The notes beneath the pieces are model-generated. The model saw only the letters and a program-made list of their open reading frames with translations. It was not told the origin of the DNA and did no database searches. The position numbers and the translations under genes were made by a program. DNA of 49,201 nucleotides from Acidobacteriota bacterium (lineage in GTDB: Bacteria; Acidobacteriota; Terriglobia; Bryobacterales; Bryobacteraceae): positions 1 through 49,201 of the forward strand of contig JAFLBB010000032.1 of the NCBI GenBank assembly GCA_017304135.1. The letters are read 5' to 3'. Shown one piece after another: positions 32,788 to 40,505 of the stretch; position 1 is the first letter of the stretch, and the number at the start of each line of letters is the position of its first letter.

Positions 32788-32822
32788 AAGGCCCGGTGCT
32801 CACGCGAGCGCCGGGCCTTTTT
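32788..32822 (+). terminator. Rho-independent terminator after atpE, 20 nt before the DapA-family gene
   Basis: AAGGCCCGGTGCTC (32788-32801) pairs with GAGCGCCGGGCCTT (32806-32819) with one G-T wobble and a 4-nt loop, followed by a five-T run. It closes the cytochrome-atp transcript. Only 19 nt separate it from the next ATG. Confidence 0.85.
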
Positions 32823-32841
32823 GGTTGGAAGGTCCATTCTC

Positions 32842-33729
32842 ATGTTGAAACTGCAAGGCATCTATCCCCCCATCGCGACGCCCTTTGACCACGACGGCAA
32901 TCTCTACAAATCCAAGGTCCGGCACAACGTCGAGCGTTGGAATCGCGTCGGGTTGTCGGGCTACGTCGTGTGCGGCTCCACAGGCGAGAGCGTCTATCTG
33001 TCGTTCGAGGAAAAGCTCGAACTCTTCGGCCTGGTGGCCGAAGCCGCGGCGCCCGAGAAACTCCTCATGGCCGGCACTGGCGTGGAGAGCGTCCGCGAAA
33101 CCGTGTCGCTCACCAACAAGGCGGCCGAAATGGGTTACAAAGCGGCCATGGTGCGCACGCCGCACTACTACAAAAATCTGCTCACCAAGGGCGATGCTCA
33201 GGCTCTCTATTTCCGCTCCGTGGCCGACCAGTCGAAGATCCCGCTCATGATCTACAACTGGCCGCAAGCCACCGGCGTGGACATCCCAGCCGACACCGTG
33301 GCGCAGTTGAGCGAACATCCGAACATCATCGCCATCAAGGAGTCGTCAGGCAACCTGGAGAAGGTGATGACAATGATTCGCACGGTCAAGCCGGGCTTCC
33401 AGGTGCTGGTGGGCAGCGCGCCCACGCTCTACCCGTCTCTCATGATCGGGGCCGTTGGCGCCGTGCTCGCCTACGCAAACGCCGCGCCTTATTCGGTGGT
33501 GGCCATTTGGGAAGCCTTCCGCACACGCGAGTACGATGCGGCGCTCGACTGGCAGAATCGCCTCGGAGCCGCAGCCGCGCTGGTGACGACGAAATACGGA
33601 ATCCCCGGTCTGAAATACGCGATGGACCTCAACGGTTACTATGGCGGTCCTCCGCGACTGCCGCTTGTGCCGGCAAGTCCGGAGGCCAGGAAAGAAATCG
33701 AAGCCGCCTTCGCTGACCTGAAAAGCTAA
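32842..33729 (+). CDS. DapA/HOGA family aldolase (dihydrodipicolinate-synthase-like)
   Basis: The product is 295 residues from ATG 32842, with GGAAGG at proper spacing. The TIM barrel carries GYVVCGSTGESVYLSFEEKL (GxxGE motif), YNWPQATGVDIP (catalytic Tyr), and the Schiff-base Lys in IIAIKESSGNLEKV. The family includes dihydrodipicolinate synthase, N-acetylneuraminate lyase and 4-hydroxy-2-oxoglutarate aldolase; residues here do not settle which. NWP in place of the usual NVP near the catalytic Tyr argues against housekeeping DapA. The 3' end overlaps the convergent oxidoreductase by 4 bp. Confidence 0.88.
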   Translation: MLKLQGIYPPIATPFDHDGNLYKSKVRHNVERWNRVGLSGYVVCGSTGESVYLSFEEKLELFGLVAEAAAPEKLLMAGTGVESVRETVSLTNKAAEMGYKAAMVRTPHYYKNLLTKGDAQALYFRSVADQSKIPLMIYNWPQATGVDIPADTVAQLSEHPNIIAIKESSGNLEKVMTMIRTVKPGFQVLVGSAPTLYPSLMIGAVGAVLAYANAAPYSVVAIWEAFRTREYDAALDWQNRLGAAAALVTTKYGIPGLKYAMDLNGYYGGPPRLPLVPASPEARKEIEAAFADLKS

Positions 33730-34862
33730 GGCCGAACCGGCCGCTCTTCGCGAATCGACTGGTTGCCCCAGTGCGCCGTGCGCGCGCTGGCCACCGCGTC
33801 GGCAATGTTCGAGTTCGGCGCTTTGCGCGACCGGACGCATTCCAGCCAGTTGGCAATATGAGCCGCCGTGCCATCGCTCTGGGCCTTGTATTGAAAGGTC
33901 GGTTCGGTGAGCCGGTCCCAGCGTGCGCCCTTCTCCGGATACACAATCGTCACGGCGCGATTCACCTTCATCATGCCCTCGGTGCCGCGCAGGATGATGC
34001 CGCCATCTTCCAACCCCGTCACCATCGTGCTCTCGTAGCTCACCATGAACTTGTTGTAGCGCCAGGAACCGCTCACCGTGTCGGGGGCTTCCAAATGGCG
34101 GTTGCGATAAATGCTGCCATTGGCCATGACGAAGCTGGGCTTGGATTCGCCAAGCAGCCAGTGGACACCATCCACCCAATGGGAGAACAGATCGGTGAGC
34201 GTGCCGCCGCCGTAATCCCAGAACCAGCGCCAGGTGCGGAAGCGGACCTTATCAAAAGGACGCTCCGGCGCGTTGCCCAGCCAGGCCTTCCAATCGAGCT
34301 TCGATGCATCCACCTGGATCGCGTCCGGCGAATTGCGCGCGTAGTTCTGATACCAGTAGGTGAGCGCCATCGTCACCTGGCCAATCGCTCCCGCCTCCAA
34401 CTGCTCCTTGGCTCGAAAGAAGGTGTCCGTGCTGCGCTGCTGGTAGCCGACCTGCACAATCTGCTTCGACTCGGCGTGCGCCTTCAGCATGGCATCGCCT
34501 TCCTCGACGGTGCGCGTGAGCGGCTTCTCCACGTAGACATCCTTCCCAGCGGCCATGGCATCCAGCGTCATGCGGACATGCCAGTGGTCCGGCGAGCCGA
34601 TCACCACCGCGTCGATATCCTTGCGCTCCAGCACACGGCGGTAGTCGCGAGTAGTGGCCGCTTGCGGGAACATGGCCAGGCGCGGCTCATAGACGTCGCA
34701 CACCACGGCGAGATCGGCGCCCGGGAGCTGCACCAGTTTGTCGAGGAGTCCCTTGCAGCGTCCGCCGACACCAATGCCGGCAACACGGATTCGATCATTG
34801 GCGCCGAGGATGCGCGAGGCGGAGAGTGCGGTGAAGAGGGCTGCGCGGCGGGTGGGCTTCAT
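33726..34862 (-). CDS. Gfo/Idh/MocA family oxidoreductase
   Basis: The product is 378 residues from ATG 34862. It begins MKPTRRAALFTALSASRILG, an RR-type leader, then NAD fold RIRVAGIGVGGRCKG, the EKPLTRTVEEGDAML motif (Lys in EKP), and substrate domain FWDYGGGTLTDLFSHWVDGVHW with the catalytic His region. The substrate is probably a sugar or glycoside derivative. It is convergent with the aldolase, a common pairing in sugar-acid catabolism, but no shared pathway is proven. A promoter with an inverted repeat overlaps its start. Confidence 0.9.
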   Translation of the reverse strand: MKPTRRAALFTALSASRILGANDRIRVAGIGVGGRCKGLLDKLVQLPGADLAVVCDVYEPRLAMFPQAATTRDYRRVLERKDIDAVVIGSPDHWHVRMTLDAMAAGKDVYVEKPLTRTVEEGDAMLKAHAESKQIVQVGYQQRSTDTFFRAKEQLEAGAIGQVTMALTYWYQNYARNSPDAIQVDASKLDWKAWLGNAPERPFDKVRFRTWRWFWDYGGGTLTDLFSHWVDGVHWLLGESKPSFVMANGSIYRNRHLEAPDTVSGSWRYNKFMVSYESTMVTGLEDGGIILRGTEGMMKVNRAVTIVYPEKGARWDRLTEPTFQYKAQSDGTAAHIANWLECVRSRKAPNSNIADAVASARTAHWGNQSIREERPVRP

Positions 34863-34863
34863 G

Positions 34864-34880
34864 CGAGATATCTTATCTCG
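34864..34880 (-). promoter_or_regulatory. Inverted repeat overlapping the -10 of the oxidoreductase gene
   Basis: CGAGAT (34864-34869) and ATCTCG (34875-34880) form a perfect 6-bp inverted repeat with a 5-nt centre. On the minus strand it encloses TAAGAT (34870-34875), 7 nt before the ATG at 34862. A dimeric repressor bound here would block initiation. It could alternatively be a start-codon-proximal hairpin. Confidence 0.45.
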
Positions 34881-34903
34881 CGGCTCCATCCAGCAACAGG
34901 CGG

Positions 34904-36403
34904 TCAGCGCGCAATCGCCCCCCATTCTTTCTCGTAATACCGCACCAACACCTGATCGTTGAGGCGATTGGGGAGGGCTTCCACGGGTTCCATGTCGCGC
35001 GGAAATTCAAAAATCTGCGCAAGTGTGGCAGGGGTGAGGAACCGCAATCCAGAGGGCAATTGAGCCGGCGGCAGGTTCGGTTGCGTCGCGCCGAGCACAT
35101 AGCCCCATTCGCCAAACGACGGCACGTACACATGATAGGGGCGAGTAATCCAGCCAGCCTGCTTCATCGACTCGACAATGCACCAGTAGCTCTGCCGGGC
35201 AAACAGCGGCGACGTGCTTTGCACGGCCACCATCCCGCCCGGCCGCACCGCGCGCTTCAACATGCGGTAGAAGGCCGTGGTGTAGAGCTTTCCCAGCGAG
35301 AAGTTGGTGGGGTCGGGAAAGTCGATCACAACGAAGTCATACGGCGGCTCGCGCATGTTGTCGAGCCAGACAAAAGCGTCGCCGTTGATCACGCGAACCT
35401 TGGGCGACCGCAGCGAATCAGCGTTCATCCTGCGCAGTAGCGAGTGCTCCTTGAAGAGCTGCGTCATCTCCGGATCGAGATCGACAAGCGTTACCGACTC
35501 AATCCCCTCATAGCGTAGAATCTCCCGCACGGCCAGGCCGTCGCCTCCGCCGAGAACCAGCACCCGGCTCGGCGCCTCGATCGCCGCGAGCCCCGGATGC
35601 ACAAGCGCTTCGTGATAACGGTATTCGTCGCGGGAGCTGAACTGCAGATGCGAATTCAGGAAAAGCCGCAGATCGTCGTGCCAGCGCGTGAGGACGATGC
35701 GCTGGTACCTGGTGGTGCGCGTGAGAATGATGTCGTCGGCGTAGAGGTTGCTCTCGGCGAGCGTGTTGATGCGCTCGGCGCCGGCGAATCCAACGCAGAG
35801 CGCCACCAGGACAAGGATGGCCGAGAAACGCAGGCTCTGGCGGCGCGGCAGTTCATTCGCAAATAGCCACGTCGACCAAAGTGCTACCCCCGCGTTGAGC
35901 ATCCCAAACAGGATCGCCGAGCGCACCAGTCCGAGTTTGGGAACCAGCAGCAGCGGAAACAGAATCGAGGCGCCGAGCGCGCCGAGGTAGTCGAAGGTGA
36001 GAACGTTGGCCACCAGGTCCTTGAACTGAAACCGTTCCTTGAGAATGCGCATCAGCAGCGGGATCTCAAGTCCTACCAGGGTGCCGATGAGCAGCACCAG
36101 CCCGTAGAGAAGAAATCGAAAGCTCTCCGTGTAGGCAAACGCGAGGAAGAGGATGGTGGAGGAAAATCCGCCCACCAGGCCGACCATCAGCTCAATGGCG
36201 ATGAAGCGCGACACGAGCGACCCGGTCAGGAAGCGCGACAGATAACTGCCGATGCCCATCGCGAACAGATAGCTGCCGATAATGGTGGAGAACTGCAGGA
36301 CGCTGTCGCCGAGAAGGTAGCTCGCAAGCGTCCCCGCGATGAGCTCATAGATGAGACCGCAGGCGGCGATGAGGAAGACGGAAAGAAAGAGTGCCGCGGT
36401 CAT
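34904..36403 (-). CDS. Membrane-bound spermidine-synthase-like protein
   Basis: The product is 499 residues from ATG 36403; an ATG further upstream in the same frame is possible. Residues about 1-215 form about 6-7 membrane helices (AALFLSVFLIAACGLIYEL, LFAMGIGSYLSRFL, LLLIGTLVGLEIPLLMRIL). Residues about 255-499 are a spermidine-synthase-type Rossmann domain: RVLVLGGGDGLAVREILRY, VTLVDLDPEM, VINGDAFVWL and FVVIDFPDPTNFSLGKLYT. Soluble SpeE transfers aminopropyl groups from decarboxylated SAM to putrescine. The membrane fusion and the SAM decarboxylase in the same operon suggest aminopropyl transfer at the membrane, which is inference. Confidence 0.85.
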   Translation of the reverse strand: MTAALFLSVFLIAACGLIYELIAGTLASYLLGDSVLQFSTIIGSYLFAMGIGSYLSRFLTGSLVSRFIAIELMVGLVGGFSSTILFLAFAYTESFRFLLYGLVLLIGTLVGLEIPLLMRILKERFQFKDLVANVLTFDYLGALGASILFPLLLVPKLGLVRSAILFGMLNAGVALWSTWLFANELPRRQSLRFSAILVLVALCVGFAGAERINTLAESNLYADDIILTRTTRYQRIVLTRWHDDLRLFLNSHLQFSSRDEYRYHEALVHPGLAAIEAPSRVLVLGGGDGLAVREILRYEGIESVTLVDLDPEMTQLFKEHSLLRRMNADSLRSPKVRVINGDAFVWLDNMREPPYDFVVIDFPDPTNFSLGKLYTTAFYRMLKRAVRPGGMVAVQSTSPLFARQSYWCIVESMKQAGWITRPYHVYVPSFGEWGYVLGATQPNLPPAQLPSGLRFLTPATLAQIFEFPRDMEPVEALPNRLNDQVLVRYYEKEWGAIAR

Positions 36404-36490
36404 GGGGTAAGGGGGGAGTGGACGGAACAACAACCACGCGCGAGGGTCCATGCGTGCCAAGGCGCCGGACCCGCTGCGCGCGCAATGGAA

Positions 36491-36703
36491 CTAATGGACG
36501 GCGGCGGCAATGATAATGCACATGCCCAGCGACATGAACCCCACCATGATCGCGAGAGCCACGTTTTTGTGCGCGACGATCTCATCCCAAAGCGCATACG
36601 GCGTCAGTTTGTCGAGTATGGCGAAGCTGATGACAAACAGAAAGATCCCCAGCAGCGCATACACAAAGGCGTTGATCAGATTCCCGATGTGGAACTCCAT
36701 CAT
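36491..36703 (-). CDS. DUF350 membrane protein
   Basis: The product is 70 residues from ATG 36703, with AGGAG in front. Two helices are seen (NAFVYALLGIFLFVISFAIL and VALAIMVGFMSLGMCIIIAA) joined by the DUF350 segment LTPYALWDEIVAHKN. DUF350 (E. coli YjfL) is a small inner-membrane family of unknown function, often beside PspA-like or polyamine-related genes. The following speE-like gene begins 87 nt downstream. Confidence 0.88.
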   Translation of the reverse strand: MMEFHIGNLINAFVYALLGIFLFVISFAILDKLTPYALWDEIVAHKNVALAIMVGFMSLGMCIIIAAAVH

Positions 36704-36712
36704 AAGCTTCTC

Positions 36713-36895
36713 CTATTTCCCTCCAAAGTAACGCGAGTGACCGCCGTAATGAGAGCGGTACGATCCAGGGTTGTCGCGAACGGACTTGGGCACGTTGCGC
36801 ACCTCGTTGATGTCGGACAGGCTCATGCCGCGGTAGTTGTAATAACCGGCGCCGCCAACCAGCATAAGACCGTAGAGTAAGTAGCCGAGTCGCAT
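36713..36895 (-). CDS. Small membrane-anchored hypothetical
   Basis: The product is 60 residues: one N-terminal helix (LGYLLYGLMLVGGAGYYNY) followed by a soluble tail with RNVPKSVRDNPGSYRSHYGG, rich in Gly, Ser and Tyr. I do not recognise it. It lies 5 nt after the large DUF4178 gene and 9 nt before DUF350, so it is part of that operon. Confidence 0.65.
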   Translation of the reverse strand: MRLGYLLYGLMLVGGAGYYNYRGMSLSDINEVRNVPKSVRDNPGSYRSHYGGHSRYFGGK

Positions 36896-36900
36896 GGTCG

Positions 36901-38232
36901 TTATTCGTCCTCGTCGTCGCCGCTGCCAGTGGCTGACCCGTAATCGCTCTCGGCCCAGCGCAGCGACTCAAAACTAGCCTTCTTGCCAAATCGGAACAAC
37001 GCCGGAATGGGCACCAGCAGCATGGCCAGCAAGATGGGCCAAAGCGCCGGCACATCACGCTTGATGGTGACCGTATAGGTCATCTCGCGAGGTCCGGTGG
37101 TGTAGGTGTCCACCGGTTTGGGGTCCATCTCCGGCTCCATGCGGAGGTAATAGCGGCCGGCGGGCACCGTGGGCACGCGCACGCTGTCGGAAGAAGAACC
37201 TTCGTTCCAGTCGGAACCGGAATAGTAACTCACCTCACGGCCGAAGTCCCAGGCTTGCCCGGTCTGCTCATTGATCAGCGCCATACTGAAGTAAGCCCAG
37301 TTCTGGCGGAGATTGGTTTCCAGGTCGATTTCGACGTTCGTAGGCCGGCCCTTCAGTTCAAACACCGGCGTGACAAACGACTGTTCGCCAGGGGCATTGG
37401 CGCGGAAATAGTAGCTCTGCTTGAAGACGTTCTCGTTGCCCATGAACAGCATGCTGCCCACCAGGACAACAAACAGGATGGCTTCCAGGACAACGACGGC
37501 GCCCAGCGCCGACCATGCGCTCGATTTCAACTCCGGCGGCGCGGGCTGGTTGGCATACACGCCCTGTGCTGCCGGCGGCGAACCCGGCAACTGGAACGCT
37601 TGCCAGATCTCAACGCCCGTCTTGTATTCGCCGATCGACCAGTTGATCTCGCCGGGAATGATCTCGCTCGACAGCACCTTCGGCGGCGCAATGTAGTCAT
37701 CCACCGTGGCTTGGTCGCCATTGCGAACCTGGAACGGGAATTCGCCCAGCACAAACACGGTCACGGCCTGCGCGTGCTGGAAGTGCTTAAACCCTTCCCC
37801 CTGCCACAAGGCCGCCTTGCGGCCATCGATATTGCCAAACGTCGGCATGCCGGGAACGGTGCGGATGATGTTCCAGTGGCCGTCGTATTCGGAGAGGTAG
37901 CGGAAGCCCTTATAGGGGTTGAACAGCAGGTATTCACGCCACTCGTAAGGCGTCCCGTCCACCACGATGCGCCGCACCTGGAAGCCGATCGCCTCAAACT
38001 GCGCGCCTTCTAACTTGCCGCGCGAGCCAAGCGGCACCAGCGGCGTCGCGTAGGCCGTCTTGCCTGCATATTTCTGCAGGATCTGCACCTGTTCATGCTG
38101 CACGTCGAGGACAGACATGCAATTCGGACACACCGCGTTCAGTGAGTGCATCATGCCGCGCAAAGCAACCGCGCTGCCACAGTTCGGGCATTCCAACGCG
38201 CGTGGTTTGATGCGGGGTTTGGCCGGGGTCAT
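36901..38232 (-). CDS. Zinc-ribbon DUF4178 protein with C-terminal membrane anchor
   Basis: The product is 443 residues. The N-terminal zinc ribbon has LECPNCGSAVAL and AVCPNCMSVLDV (two CxxC knuckles). A DUF4178 domain follows (GTPYEWREYLLFNPYKGFRY with EYDGHWNII). Two membrane helices occur at about 235-255 (AVVVLEAILFVVLVGSMLF) and near the end (ALWPILLAMLLVPIPALFRF), with a beta-rich extracytoplasmic segment between them. The C-terminus is acidic (SGDDEDE). It starts 3 nt after the smaller DUF4178 gene. Function is unknown. Confidence 0.82.
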   Translation of the reverse strand: MTPAKPRIKPRALECPNCGSAVALRGMMHSLNAVCPNCMSVLDVQHEQVQILQKYAGKTAYATPLVPLGSRGKLEGAQFEAIGFQVRRIVVDGTPYEWREYLLFNPYKGFRYLSEYDGHWNIIRTVPGMPTFGNIDGRKAALWQGEGFKHFQHAQAVTVFVLGEFPFQVRNGDQATVDDYIAPPKVLSSEIIPGEINWSIGEYKTGVEIWQAFQLPGSPPAAQGVYANQPAPPELKSSAWSALGAVVVLEAILFVVLVGSMLFMGNENVFKQSYYFRANAPGEQSFVTPVFELKGRPTNVEIDLETNLRQNWAYFSMALINEQTGQAWDFGREVSYYSGSDWNEGSSSDSVRVPTVPAGRYYLRMEPEMDPKPVDTYTTGPREMTYTVTIKRDVPALWPILLAMLLVPIPALFRFGKKASFESLRWAESDYGSATGSGDDEDE

Positions 38233-38235
38233 GCT

Positions 38236-38868
38236 CTACCAGCCCTCGAACTCGCGCAGGTTGCGCAACTTCAATTCATCGAATTCAACGGCCTCACCGA
38301 GGAAGAACAGCGGCGGGTCCTCGGAATAATCGATCGTTCCGAAACCGCGCGAAGCGGAACGCAGATCAGCAAACACCATCTCCGTCTTGTCCCAATATTC
38401 AAACGGCAGCTCACCTTCAACGCCGCCGTAGCGAGCCTTGGTGATCGTGGTGACGGTGAGTTCAGCATCGCGAATCTTCATGCGCCACCCGCGCCCGACA
38501 TTGGATGCGGGAGGAATACGCGGATGGTCCTTCACGGGGAAGCTGATGGCATAGTCGAGCTGGGCATCGCTCAGCCAGCCGCTCGTGCCGTCCTGGAATC
38601 CGAGATGCCACTCGTTCCAGTTGCCGCCTTCATACACATAGGCGATGCGGCCCACCACCTGGAACGCCTTGTTTCGGTAGATGCCCTCGGTGCGCATCTG
38701 AATCGGCGAAGCGTCGGCGGCGATGTCGCTCATCTCGCCCACTCGCTTCAGATCAAGGTCCGTCCGCACCAGGATCGAACTGCAGTAGGGGCAGGTAGTT
38801 TGGACGGCGTTGGAGAACAGAAATTCCACCGGCGCGCCGCACTGCGGACAACTGCTTTGCGATTTCAT
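38236..38868 (-). CDS. Zinc-ribbon DUF4178 protein
   Basis: The product is 210 residues. The N-terminal zinc ribbon shows SSCPQCGAPVEF and TTCPYCSSILVR. The DUF4178 domain follows (VGRIAYVYEGGNWNEWHLGF, then GFGTIDYSEDPPLFFLGEAV). There is no membrane helix, so it is probably a cytosolic partner of the membrane-anchored DUF4178 protein. The ATG overlaps the stop of the SAM decarboxylase (ATGA). Confidence 0.85.
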   Translation of the reverse strand: MKSQSSCPQCGAPVEFLFSNAVQTTCPYCSSILVRTDLDLKRVGEMSDIAADASPIQMRTEGIYRNKAFQVVGRIAYVYEGGNWNEWHLGFQDGTSGWLSDAQLDYAISFPVKDHPRIPPASNVGRGWRMKIRDAELTVTTITKARYGGVEGELPFEYWDKTEMVFADLRSASRGFGTIDYSEDPPLFFLGEAVEFDELKLRNLREFEGW

Positions 38869-39248
38869 GCCGCCGGCGCGTCCTTTCGGGCGGGCGCGAG
38901 CAGACCGCCGTAGTTGCGCTCCAGCTTGCGCACATCCACTTCAGCCGCGCCGAACTCGCGCCGGAAGTAGGAAGCGAAATCCCATTCCGGTCGCGGGCGG
39001 CAGCAGAAGAGGTTCACACACAGCGAGCCGAATTCGGGGAAGGTGTGGCAGGCGAAGTGCGATTCCGCCAGCAGGCACAATCCCGTAATGCCGCCCTCGC
39101 CGGGAAACTGATGCCACATCGGCGAACCGATGGGGTGCAATGACAACTCCGCCACCATGCGCTCCAGGAGCGCACGGAGGCGGGCCGGATTCCGGAGGGT
39201 TTCAGGGTCGCAGCCGCGGGCGTCCACGACCCATTCGCAACCTGACAT
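38865..39248 (-). CDS. speD: S-adenosylmethionine decarboxylase (prokaryotic SpeD/SpeH type)
   Basis: The product is 127 residues, the size of class 1B enzymes. The self-processing site is in LLAESHFACHTFPEFGSLCV: Ser corresponding to T. maritima Ser63 (pyruvoyl precursor), the His five residues on (His68), and the Cys twenty residues on (Cys83, in LFCC). Autocleavage before the Ser would create the pyruvoyl cofactor. It makes decarboxylated SAM for spermidine synthesis. FACHTFPE replaces the usual ISIHTWPE, so this is a divergent member. It overlaps the SPFH gene by 1 bp and the next gene by 4 bp. Confidence 0.88.
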   Translation of the reverse strand: MSGCEWVVDARGCDPETLRNPARLRALLERMVAELSLHPIGSPMWHQFPGEGGITGLCLLAESHFACHTFPEFGSLCVNLFCCRPRPEWDFASYFRREFGAAEVDVRKLERNYGGLLAPARKDAPAA

Positions 39249-40324
39249 TAGCCTTGTGGTTTACCACACTCGGGGCAGAATTTGGAAGCGCGCGGAATGC
39301 GCTGTCCGCATTCCGAGCAGAATTTCAGGTCAGCCGTGGCCGTCACGCCAGCGGCGGCGCCGGCCATGGCGGCCGGAGCGGCGGGCGGCGCGCCACCCTG
39401 CGGAGCCGCCGGCGGCACCCCAGGCGGCGCTTGCGGAGGCTGAGGCGGATTCATCGAAGCGCCAAGGGCCGCCGTCATCTGTCCCGCCATGCCGAATCCG
39501 GCGGCAAGCCCAGCGCCCACACCGGCAATCCCGCCCTCGTTTGCGGCGGCAATCGGAATCGACTGCGCCACCTGGTATTGGGTGTACTTGCCCATGTCGC
39601 CGATCATGTTCATCGAAATGCGCTCGTCCAGGCGCTTTTGCAGTTCGTCCGGCAGCGAGAGGTTCTCCACCACGAACGTATCCAGCGCAAGCCCCATCTC
39701 AGCGAACGATGTCGCCAGGAACTGGCCAATGCGCTGGCTCATGTCGTGCTGGTTGGCTGCCATGTCGAGAAACGCAATGCCACTCTCGGCAAATGCGTCG
39801 CTCATGCGGCCGATCAACGTGCCGCGAAGCTGCCCTTCGATTTCCGCCGAGCGGTAGGTGTCACGCGTGCCGCTGATCTTCTGGTGAAACAGCTTGGGAT
39901 CAGCGATGTGCCAGCTGTAGATACCGAACGCGCGCAGACGAACCGCGCCGAATTCCTTGTCGCGGATGGTGATCGGCTGCTGCGTGCCCCACTTCTGGTT
40001 GATCTGCTGGCGCGTGGAGAAGAAGTAAACGTCGCTCTTAAACGGCGACTGGAACATCTTGTCCCAGTTCATCAGGTTGGTGAGCAGGGGCAGCGTCTGC
40101 GTGTTCAGTGTGTGCAGGCCGGGCGCAAACGCGTCGGCGGCGCGGCCTTCGTTCACGAACAGCGCCATCTGCGATTCGCGGACTGTGAGTTTCGCGCCAT
40201 TCTGGATTTCCATATCCTGCATGGGGAAGCGCCAGGCGAGGATGCCATCCTCGGGCTCTGTCCATTGAATGACGTCAATAAATTGCTTCTTGAGGAAGCT
40301 CTTAACGGTATCGCCAAACGACAT
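39248..40324 (-). CDS. SPFH/YdjI-like virion-core-type protein with C-terminal zinc ribbon
   Basis: The product is 358 residues from ATG 40324, with AGGAGG in front. The SPFH-like region extends over residues about 1-260: VIQWTEPEDGILAWRFPMQD, RESQMALFVNEGRAADAFAPG and DVYFFSTRQQINQKWGTQQP. It is followed by a Pro/Ala/Gly-rich linker and a zinc ribbon (FCSECGQRIPRASKFCPECG). B. subtilis YdjI has this layout and is encoded near a PspA homologue. SPFH proteins form membrane microdomain assemblies. It is the first gene of the polyamine-linked operon. Confidence 0.85.
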   Translation of the reverse strand: MSFGDTVKSFLKKQFIDVIQWTEPEDGILAWRFPMQDMEIQNGAKLTVRESQMALFVNEGRAADAFAPGLHTLNTQTLPLLTNLMNWDKMFQSPFKSDVYFFSTRQQINQKWGTQQPITIRDKEFGAVRLRAFGIYSWHIADPKLFHQKISGTRDTYRSAEIEGQLRGTLIGRMSDAFAESGIAFLDMAANQHDMSQRIGQFLATSFAEMGLALDTFVVENLSLPDELQKRLDERISMNMIGDMGKYTQYQVAQSIPIAAANEGGIAGVGAGLAAGFGMAGQMTAALGASMNPPQPPQAPPGVPPAAPQGGAPPAAPAAMAGAAAGVTATADLKFCSECGQRIPRASKFCPECGKPQG

Positions 40325-40492
40325 GTGTGCCCTCCTGCACGGATCGTGTCGGGGATTGCCGGGCTGGTCAGCCCACACCCCTCCACAAGGTACTCAGACA
40401 GTGTAACGAAGATTGCGGGCCGTTGGTTCAGGAAATCGGTCGTGGGAGCGGGATCAGGCCCGTGGCGCCCCGGCGGCCCACCCCAGGGTTGA

Positions 40493-40498
40493 GATAAT
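40493..40498 (+). promoter_or_regulatory. -10-like box before the GNAT gene at 40506
   Basis: GATAAT ends 7 nt before the ATG at 40506, matching the spacing seen at 4335 and others. No clear -35 and no ribosome site are visible. An ATG at 40497, overlapping the box, would also be in frame. Confidence 0.4.
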
Positions 40499-40505
40499 GG
40501 CCGCC

